Assembly (NCBI GenBank): GCA_963575745.1
Contig: CAUYUJ010018567.1
Location: 137,112-201,111 of the forward strand
Reading direction: 5' to 3'
DNA: 64,000 bases
Origin: Prorocentrum cordatum
Taxonomy: Eukaryota; Sar; Dinophyceae; Prorocentrales; Prorocentraceae
In this document: positions 34,190-42,039 of the stretch, piece by piece
Layout: every line of letters starts with the position of its first letter
Position numbering within the stretch: position 1 is the first letter of the stretch
Notes under the pieces: model-generated
The model's input: the letters and a program-made list of their open reading frames with translations, nothing else
Databases searched by the model: none
What the model was told of the DNA's origin: nothing
Program-made: the position numbers and the translations under genes

Positions 34190-34790
34190 TGCCATGCACC
34201 CACGGCCTTGTCTCAGGATAAGATTCCCCCGGCCAGAAAAGTTTGAGACCGGTGTACCCACGTATCGCTGTACCCACGGCCTTTTCTCAGGATGATGTCC
34301 CCCCAGCCAGAAAAGTTCGAGACCGGTGTACCCACGTATCGCTGTACCCACGGCCTCGTCTCAGGATAAGATTCCCCCGGCCAGAAAAGTTTGAGACCGG
34401 TGTGCCCACGTATCGCTGTACCCACGGCCTTGTCTCAGGATAAGATTCCCCCGGCCAGAAAAGTTTGAGACCGGTGTACCCACGTATCGCTGTACCCACG
34501 GCCTTGTCTCAGGATAAGATTCCCCCGACCCAGAAAAGTTTGAGACCGGTGTACCCACGTATCGCTGTACCCGCGACCTTTTCTCAGGATGATGTTCCCC
34601 CGGCCAGAAAAGTTTGAGACCGGTGTACCCACGTATCGCTGTACCCACGGCCTTGTCTCAGGATAAGATTCCCCCGGCCAGAAAAGTTTGAGACCGGTGT
34701 ACCCACGTATCGCTGCACCCACGGCCTTGTCTCAAGATAATACTCCACCGGCCGGAAAAGTGCCAGACCCGTGTACCCACGTATAACGTG
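34190..34790. repeat. 74-bp tandem repeat array
   Basis: About eight consecutive units of 74 bp, containing ttgtctcaggataagattcc, ggccagaaaagtttgagacc and ggtgtacccacgtatcgctg. Units differ by few substitutions (ttttctcaggatgatg in some). There are no unique spacers, so this is not CRISPR. The gtacccac text recalls the gtgggtac of the preceding minisatellite in inverse orientation. Confidence 0.9.
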
Positions 34791-34841
34791 TACCCACCGT
34801 ACCCACGACCTGTGTGATTCTGTCAGAACTGAGAATGCGCC

Positions 34842-34852
34842 TACTCAGAGTA
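34842..34852. repeat. Palindrome TACTCAGAGTA, copy 1
   Basis: An 11-bp odd-centred perfect palindrome between the 74-bp array and the end of the D5-type helicase gene. Other copies in the island are 38303-38313, 40488-40498 (reverse complement) and 43331-43341. Confidence 0.55.
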
Positions 34853-34991
34853 TCATGCTTGGTGACGCTACAATATTACTATCTACGGTAAGCCTTTTTT
34901 GCACTCATGGTTACAAGAACAACTGTACTGCGCTAGGAGATGTTGCTCTCCTACTCCTAGAAAGAAACGTCTTAGTCGCTCACTCACTCAC

Positions 34992-37900
34992 TCAAGATAA
35001 GGTAGCGATGCGCTTCATACTGCTAGCATCCATCATTTGGTACACGCGCACCTGATCTCTCTCAGCCCGGCTTCCAGGGGCTTTCCAAGGGGCTCCGCGC
35101 TCTTCCAATTTACTCTTGACGAAGGAGATGATCGGTTTCATCTGCTGTTGGCTCTGCGTATTGATGCCACCAACGACATCGGCGAAGGCTTCGTGGATCT
35201 CTTTCTGTGAAGAGGGTTTGCGACCAGGCCCCGGCTGGAAGGGTACAAGCCGTGTGACGAACTCTTGCCATTTCGCTGCGAAGGGGTTACTCTGCACCTC
35301 CAAAGCATTCTTCAGTTCCTCCACGTAGCTTGCGGGTTTTGGCCACATGCGCTTGCTGTTTCCAGTTTTGGCTTTTGTGGCACAGCCGAGGGTGCGGCAC
35401 CACTCAATGAACTCCACGGCGAAATCTTCCATCATGTGAGATCTTGAAACCAGCGCCCGATGGGTGGGATTGCCTGCTTCGTAAGGCAATATGTCATCGC
35501 CCGGAGTTCTGAACGTGCAGCCATAGTAAATCAAAGCGAACCTGCGTTGGTCTGGCTCGGCTAAGGCCTCGTCAAAAGAAGGGAAATCGTTTAGGATCAT
35601 GCGGAGCAACCAGTTGGTATCAAAATCGCGTCCACTTTTGTACTTAGCCATCGCGCTGATGACGCCACCACCAGTGCATTGCTTGCAAATGTTGTTGCAG
35701 AGTTTCTCTCCCTTCTTGATTTCATCAATGACTGCTTCACGACAGCCTTTGGCCTTGTAAATATCGTCTTGGTTTTTATCGCCCGACGCCGTGAGCATCT
35801 TACTGTTGCAAACAGCAATGTAGCCGTTGCTGGTCTCGCTGCCCAGTTGGCATGTACCACAAGCGTGTTCGCGCACACTCTTCTTCTGTCCCTTCCCATT
35901 CGATCCAGAAGGCCCCCATTCAATCAACAACTCTTCCAGACCTGCACGCAAGCCTGTCGCGGCCCCGACATCTTGCCTCAATGAATAGAGGGCTTCCATG
36001 ATTTTGTCTTCTGGTGCATCGCCGTCTAGCTGACCACCCGCAGGTTCATAGTAAACAGACCTAAACATAGGTCCCCTGCCCTGCCTCAGCATCTCCAGCA
36101 AGGTAGGGACGCAGAATTGCTCAACATCTTCGGGAGTTTTCGGCTGCTCCTCACACTGCAGCAAGAAGCTGGTGATAGCCCGCCCGGCGCGGTGTACATG
36201 TTCATCGGTGCATTGGGTGAAGCTCATTGGACTCTCTCGCGTATTTCGGTCTTCTGGCATTGGTGCACGTAGCTGCTGATCGTAAGGTTTGCGGAAGTCC
36301 AGCGTCACACGGTTCTTGAAGGTCATCGTGCCAGTGTTTTGTGAATCAAGGGCAGTTGTAGCAAATCTAGAAGGCACGCCCTGTAAGGACGAAAAGACAT
36401 TGGAGTGCACTGTGGGGTCCAGGAGGAAAAGGTCAGTTGGCTCAGCGCAGGCAACATATTTTACTTTGTTATCTTTCTGCTCTGGCACGATCTTGTACGA
36501 AACTAGCCTTTCTGCAAGTGCCTTTTCCATTTTTTCTTTGAGCTTGGCCTCGGCGCCTTCAGTGATCCACACTCCCTTTGACTCTTCGTAGAACTCGCAA
36601 GTCTTCCCAGAATAACTGTAGTTCAAATACGGGGCAACTGCGCGTGCAAAGAGGGCTAAGGGCCTGCCACCACGCAGGCTGTCGTTGATTTTTGATTTGA
36701 GCCATGCGACCGCCTTGATGCCGCAGCTGTGGGCAGTGATTTCCTCGGGCATCAAGGGGGCCCAGCCAGCATCGAGAGTGAGTCCAAGTTTATCAGTCAC
36801 GAATTGTTTGTAATCTTCGACGGACATGGCCAACGAAGATGTCTTGAGAAGTATGCCTTCGGAGCTCAGTAACTGGTTGGCTTCGTCTGCAGCCTCCCTA
36901 GCATTGAGAGAAACGCCATGCCCAGAGTACCCAGAGTACGTAATGCAGGAATCATATATGAAACCACCAAGGCGGCACAAGGGGATTCCTTGGTGCACTG
37001 TTGCTGCACGTTCCACCCATGAGCGTTCTCTCTCCTGTAGCTTCAGAGAGAGATAAGTGGTCTTGCCTTTGCGAGCATCGCACGCGGCTCGTTGTTCTGG
37101 GGTAGCCTCTTCGCACATCGCATCGGCAAGCTCTTCCATTGTGTTGCGCACAGCCACCACCTTTGATGGCACGGGTCTACCTGTTTGCTCCTCGAAGGCG
37201 TGGCCTCTAGAGCCATAGCCAGTAGCATTGTAGAGAGATTTGATTTGAGTGACACTAGCGCCTGTCTCGGCGGCCAGCGCTGCTCGTGTGGCTTCGATGC
37301 TGCCTGGTGTTTGAACATATTCCTGTAGTTCGCGACACGGTATGTTCCTGGAGCCTGCTTCTTGCCGAGCTGCACGCAAGTGCGCGACCATGAGGTCGTG
37401 CTCCAGAATGGGAACTTCACTGTCTACAAAGAAAAGGAAGCGGCATACTTTGGGCATTTGAAGGACAGACCGGCCAAGCAAACAATCTGGTACTCCTCTT
37501 GCTTGCTCGTTTGCTATAGAGGTTGGCGTGTCAGTTTCCTTTTCGATATGGTAGCCACTGTATAGGCGGGTGCTCATGGAAAGCTCGCGGGATACTCCAC
37601 CCAGTCGATAGTAATCTGTTGTGTGGATGACGCGACCTCCCTCTCGAGTGCGGGAGGCCCTTAGCTTGATGTACTGCACCAACGTCATTGCATCCATTTG
37701 ACCCCAGACTTGTGTCTTGCCAAACTCTGTGTTTACCAGAAGTTCTGCATTTGCGATCTGTATCGGCGGCGATTCAACAGTGACGTACTCCGTAGCTCTC
37801 CTAGATTCTGATTGATGGGTCGTAGACTCTCCAATGATAGGGTCCGACCTGCCTTTGCTCTTTCCTTTGGCTCTACCATGATCGCGCGGAGGTGGTGGCA

Positions 37901-38345
37901 CCACATTAGCCACTACAGGACGCAAGGTTCTGCCACCAATCAAGTACCCACAGGTGTGCAAATCAGCACGACAGGCAGGGCATTGTGGACGATCGGCAGC
38001 TGCGGCCACTAAGCATGCGGCGTGCATCTTCACCATGCAAGCGCCACATCGACCCTCTGCTCCAGGATACACAAATTCTTGGCAAACGCAACAAGTTACA
38101 TTCGATACTCCATCGGACGAAACAGTCCCTGAGTTGGACGGTGTCGCTGTCTCAGATACACGTGCTGTCTCCCTAGAGCCAGAGTCAGCATCGACATCCA
38201 TGGCATCATCCGAGTGACTCGTCTCTTCCTTCTGCGAGAGAGATGACAATCCCGAGACAGGGGCAGCTGCCATGGGCGACGCTGCAACCCCGTCTTCTTC
38301 CATACTCAGAGTATCTGTCACCATCCTAGAGGCTTGTCCAGACAT
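34992..38345 (-). CDS. D5-like SF3 primase-helicase with N-terminal RING/PHD-like finger
   Basis: 1117 residues, ATG at 38345, no intron. Residues 1-80 are Ser/acidic-rich and probably disordered. Cys/His ligands from C85 (CCVCQEF...CGACMVKMHAAC...CPAC) form a RING- or PHD-like finger. FLFFVDSE further on could be a remnant primase acidic motif, unproven. FYEESKGVW followed by a Lys/Glu-rich helix resembles the D5 N-terminal domain. The ATPase has GPSGSNGKG (K818, Walker A), AVIDEI (Walker B), KQCTGGG (about 886) and RMILNDFP before RRFALIYY. These are the landmarks of D5/phage-P4-type helicases of large DNA viruses, plasmids and transpoviron-like elements, where the protein opens and primes replication forks. 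The Walker A is slightly unusual, with GQK after GK. Confidence 0.75.
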   Translation of the reverse strand: MSGQASRMVTDTLSMEEDGVAASPMAAAPVSGLSSLSQKEETSHSDDAMDVDADSGSRETARVSETATPSNSGTVSSDGVSNVTCCVCQEFVYPGAEGRCGACMVKMHAACLVAAAADRPQCPACRADLHTCGYLIGGRTLRPVVANVVPPPPRDHGRAKGKSKGRSDPIIGESTTHQSESRRATEYVTVESPPIQIANAELLVNTEFGKTQVWGQMDAMTLVQYIKLRASRTREGGRVIHTTDYYRLGGVSRELSMSTRLYSGYHIEKETDTPTSIANEQARGVPDCLLGRSVLQMPKVCRFLFFVDSEVPILEHDLMVAHLRAARQEAGSRNIPCRELQEYVQTPGSIEATRAALAAETGASVTQIKSLYNATGYGSRGHAFEEQTGRPVPSKVVAVRNTMEELADAMCEEATPEQRAACDARKGKTTYLSLKLQERERSWVERAATVHQGIPLCRLGGFIYDSCITYSGYSGHGVSLNAREAADEANQLLSSEGILLKTSSLAMSVEDYKQFVTDKLGLTLDAGWAPLMPEEITAHSCGIKAVAWLKSKINDSLRGGRPLALFARAVAPYLNYSYSGKTCEFYEESKGVWITEGAEAKLKEKMEKALAERLVSYKIVPEQKDNKVKYVACAEPTDLFLLDPTVHSNVFSSLQGVPSRFATTALDSQNTGTMTFKNRVTLDFRKPYDQQLRAPMPEDRNTRESPMSFTQCTDEHVHRAGRAITSFLLQCEEQPKTPEDVEQFCVPTLLEMLRQGRGPMFRSVYYEPAGGQLDGDAPEDKIMEALYSLRQDVGAATGLRAGLEELLIEWGPSGSNGKGQKKSVREHACGTCQLGSETSNGYIAVCNSKMLTASGDKNQDDIYKAKGCREAVIDEIKKGEKLCNNICKQCTGGGVISAMAKYKSGRDFDTNWLLRMILNDFPSFDEALAEPDQRRFALIYYGCTFRTPGDDILPYEAGNPTHRALVSRSHMMEDFAVEFIEWCRTLGCATKAKTGNSKRMWPKPASYVEELKNALEVQSNPFAAKWQEFVTRLVPFQPGPGRKPSSQKEIHEAFADVVGGINTQSQQQMKPIISFVKSKLEERGAPWKAPGSRAERDQVRVYQMMDASSMKRIATLS
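38302..38314. repeat. Palindrome ATACTCAGAGTAT inside the helicase gene start
   Basis: A 13-bp palindrome within codons 9-14 or so of the D5-type helicase gene. It is identical, as reverse complement, to 40487-40499. Confidence 0.55.
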
Positions 38346-38555
38346 ATCATCATCATTGCCGATACTCGAAGCAGGTGCGTGGTTGCGCTGAGCGTATACT
38401 TTAGGCCTACTTTCGATGGCTTCGTGCTGGTCAAGCGCGGCTTCGATTCGCCGGCATCCACCTGACGTGTTGCTCAGATTACCACAGAACGTGTCGACAG
38501 AGCTGTCGCGCGTGGCTGCACTGGGTGCTGGAGATGGCGAATGTAGCCGTTTTGT

Positions 38556-38858
38556 CTAGCCTCCAACGGCACCCTTTTGTCTTAGAGAGAGAGGCACCGT
38601 ACTCATGATAGGAGGCGGTGGCATGGTGCTCGATGATGCAGAGTACTCTCCTTCTCCTACTTCTTGCTCGGACGAAGCGGGAGCGGTACCATGAGTACCA
38701 TGAGACTGACTCGCCTCCTGCTGCTTCTGCATCGAAGACTCCATCGTGCGTTGCTTCAAAGCCTGACTATGTGGGCTGTCGTGAACATTCGGAGGGGAGA
38801 GGTCCCCAGCCTCCGATCCCGAATCTGTGAACTCCGAAACTCCAGTCATGTCAGCCAT
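38556..38858 (-). CDS. Small Ser/Pro/Gln-rich hypothetical protein
   Basis: 100 residues from ATG 38858 (MADMTG), low-complexity throughout (Ser, Gln, Glu, PPPP), without a recognisable domain. It lies 210 bp upstream of the D5-type helicase gene, same strand. Its composition is like the disordered first 80 residues of that helicase, so it could be an independent small protein or an upstream exon of it. The frame is open 40 codons further upstream. Confidence 0.4.
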   Translation of the reverse strand: MADMTGVSEFTDSGSEAGDLSPPNVHDSPHSQALKQRTMESSMQKQQEASQSHGTHGTAPASSEQEVGEGEYSASSSTMPPPPIMSTVPLSLRQKGAVGG

Positions 38859-39548
38859 CTGCCTACGCTGCCTACGGGCGACGATGAGCAACCCTTGACC
38901 CTTGATAGGAACTATAGGAAGTAGAGTCTGCGACTGGGTGAGCGAATTGTTAGCTTGAGCAGTAGCGGCTAGGTACAATATTCTCTCACTACCATAGATA
39001 CCATGGATAGGCAGTCAGCGATGAGTGAAGTAAAGTATATACACGAAAAGCATTTAATCACACACTACCATGGATGGGATAGGATAGGATACATCGGATG
39101 CGAGCAAGAGTACTATACTGTTCATGACGTCGCTGTGTATGTGCTATGGCTAAGGGAACATGGCCTATGGTATGATACTATAATATTCTAAAGTAGAATG
39201 GGGGATACTCTCGGGGTATTTGGACGAGGGGAGTTTTACTGGGATACGGCCCCAATATAGACACTGCTCATTATACCGCGTCTGTAACACTGGTGCTGTC
39301 TGTGTCATGATGCTACGCACAGCGACTACGCGGACAACGCTCGCCGATCAGAATACTAGATCACAGTCGTACTGACAGCGCCCCCCCTAGAGTGAGCGAT
39401 GGCAAATGCGATTTTCTTGAACCGCTCAATAGTCGTGAGGTCGGCGCTCACTATGATAGGGCAGGCTTTATGCTGTCACTCAGAGCCAATTGTCCTACTC
39501 AGAGAATCAAGTCCCTATTGCCCTACTATCGATACTAGCACAAACTTG

Positions 39549-40401
39549 CTAAAGGTTTCTACCGCGCTTGAGGAACTGAGTGGCACCAACAATGCCCTTT
39601 GCTTCGCCGACATCCTGCTTCTGCTGCACACACTGGCGACAGAAGAAGCGCTTCAGCTCAGCTTTTCCATTCTTCAGAACATCCGTCTCCGAAGCGTCCT
39701 TCTCACAGATGGCACATGGCATCGGCTTCTCGGCACACTCTACACAGACAACCTTCGTATCGATCCTGCGATGCTTCGCAACGGTTGCCCCTGTCGCCCA
39801 AGATGCATCGCAAAGATAACACTGTCCCTTATAGCGAGTGACAAAGGTACCATTGCCACGGTTCACTTCTGGTGCACTCGCCTGTCCTCCGATCTGCAGG
39901 TCTGCAGCGTCTCGTTTCGGACGTAACTTGGACTCCGCATGTTCCTTCGGAGCCACCGAGGATGCGATCTGGGAACGGATGTCTTCGCGACAGATCGGGC
40001 AGGTCTGGCAAGGTTGCTGTTTGATGTTGTGCGCGCAGCCGCCGCACAGAATGTGACCACAGTAAAGTATCTTCATGAAGTGCTTGTGCTCTGGATTCAT
40101 CTCGGCCGCTTGAACTTCCTCGTAGCAGACCGGACACTTGCACTGCCGTCCAAGCTCTTGGACAAGTTGTTGGAACTTCTTCAAAGTCTCCTCCAGAGTA
40201 TCGTTGCTCCCTGCGGCTGCAGCAGCATCTACAGCCTGAGATGCCGCGCGCACTTGACCCCACTCTGTATGCGAGCGACGCACCTCGTCGAAGAAGCAGG
40301 CTTTACTTCATGTTCCGGCGATAGAAATTGGCCTTGGCCAACAGCTTCCGATGCCCGTCGGGAGTGCAAGGATATTCTCGCTCTGTAAGCTCTCCAGCCA
40401 T
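39549..40401 (-). pseudogene. RING-finger protein, apparently frameshifted near its N-terminus
   Basis: The downstream frame (to 40283) encodes CKCPVC...YCGHILCGGC...CPICREDI, a good RING (E3 ubiquitin ligase type). It is followed by a second Cys-rich module (CYLCDASW, VVCVECAEKPMPCAIC, FFCRQC). This frame has no ATG before about residue 60. Immediately upstream, a different frame gives a plausible N-terminus from ATG 40401 (MAGELTERE...FYRRNMK) that ends at TAA as the RING frame begins with CFFDEVRR. A one-base indel near 40305 would join them. A very short non-canonical intron is the alternative. The function of an intact protein would be ubiquitin transfer or regulation. Confidence 0.65.
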
Positions 40402-40486
40402 GGCGTCGCGAATGAACAAAGGTTTCTGGACTACGCTTGTACACGCGCTTCGATCGCTCGAGAAGCACGTGCCGAAGTGGGAATAC

Positions 40487-40499
40487 ATACTCTGAGTAT
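40487..40499. repeat. Palindrome ATACTCTGAGTAT upstream of the RING gene
   Basis: Thirteen-base palindrome 86 bp upstream of the proposed RING ATG (40401), in the gap between the RING and AlkB genes. It is the exact reverse complement of 38302-38314. A regulatory or origin-type binding site is possible. Confidence 0.55.
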
Positions 40500-40774
40500 G
40501 CAGACACGCACACAAATAACACAAAACGTAATGTATGAGACACGACCCATTTTGCAATTTCAAGAAAAACGTTAGCCTATAAAGAAATTCAACTAGATCC
40601 GAGGGCGGTAAACTTACTATCATGATAGGATTAACCCTACGAGTTTTTGATTGTCGCCTGCATGCATGTATTTGCATTTTTCAATGCGACGGTTGAGACT
40701 GTATACGTATACGTGGGGCTGCTCTAACTATGCATCGCCTACGCCTTTCATTCAATGACATGATAGGTTCACGC

Positions 40775-41638
40775 TTACTGTCCAACCCTCGGCCGTGCGG
40801 ACTCGTTTTGAATCCGACTACGCTTAGCGACCCTTGCGGTTGACGTCGACTCGCGTTTCAATCTATGGTAGGCAACCCTCTCCGTAATTGTGCGGAACAC
40901 AAGCGAGCCAGAAGGTCCAGCTTCATCGACGGCGGGCACGCCGTGCTGAGTCAGGAGATTTGCTTCGAGCGTCATGATTACGGCTGTGCCTGGAGCGAGG
41001 GTTTGGTCGAAGAAAGGCTTTTCGATTGCTTGTGCCTTGTCTGATCGTTTCTTGAACCCCTTCTCATCTTCGCCTGGCTGCTTTTCTAGGAAGACTCGAT
41101 CACGCAACTGGAAGGGGCGACCATGAGCGCCAATTTTCACGACTGTAATCAACGAGCCAGCCTGGATCGATTTGGGCTTATCATAATGCCAACCGATGTG
41201 ATGATCTCCATCGACATACCTCGTTACGATGTAATGGTTAGCTTGGGGGTAGCCGACACCTCGTACCCACTCGTCATACTTGTCTGCAATTGGTGCCAAC
41301 TCTGGGCATGCGTTGATTTCAGAAGTGGCTCCAATAATGCGATGTTGCCAACCTGTGTAGAAATATTTGACAAAGCCGTCGGTTTCTGGGTTTCCTCTTT
41401 GAAACCACATCTTGCTTCGCTTCAGTTCGTTGCCGCGATAGTTCAAGGCCTTGTTGGACCCATCGACCCATCCTCATGGTTGTGCCTTGCATGGCACGAT
41501 CTGCTCGTTCCTGCCAACGACTGAATAGTTTGATTCCAAGTCTGTCTGTAGCTTCGACGGATCGAACCCAAGTACCTCTTGGGCAAACTTGGGGATGACC
41601 CAGATATCCAAACCCGATCGCACGCGGTATTCGTCCAT
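40775..41638 (-). CDS. AlkB-like 2OG-Fe(II) dioxygenase, with in-frame TGA or a 36-nt intron
   Basis: From ATG 41638 the frame encodes MDEYRVR... to KAQP, then TGA (41474-41476), then continues without a shift through NYRGNELKR, YFYTGWQ, NHYIVTRY, HIGWHYDK (Fe ligands H-x-D), TQHGVP (distal His) and FRTITERV (2OG-binding Arg). These are the AlkB landmarks for oxidative removal or modification of methylated bases. The TGA lies in a 36-nt stretch starting GCACAACC and ending AACAAG. Removing it as a GC-AG intron joins PCK to ALNYRG in frame and leaves AG|GC on both sides. A nonsense mutation or recoding is the alternative. It lies between the RING and helicase genes; whether it acts on DNA or RNA is unknown. 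Confidence 0.75.
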
Positions 41639-42039
41639 GAGACACGCTGGCATTACGAACTACCTAACCGAACCTCTTAGTAAGCAGGGCGGGTGTGGTT
41701 GGGAAAGGTCAGCAATACTACGTGCTTGAGAACACAAAGGCTATAAATTAAAAAGCGGAGAACTTGGGAAACAAGAGCCCTCCTGCTTCAGCCAGCTTCA
41801 GCTTGGGTGGTTGGGTATGGACCATTGTTGTAGACGGCTTTATTATACTTTGAATATGGGTGGTGGGTGGTGGGGGGGATGCCTGATAACGCGCGCTTTT
41901 CTATCTGAGAATGCACAATTCAATAAGAGTCAAATGTCAATACTACAATTGGGCGTCATGCCCCCCCGCCATGAGACTATTCTAGCCTACTCACTCTCAA
42001 TCATCGTGAGCGACGCTGGCCCCAGTTTCTTGTGCTCAC

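Noticed and set aside
34190-34790. Possible CRISPR array
   Set aside because: The 74-bp units are head-to-tail without unique spacers, and the surroundings are eukaryotic.
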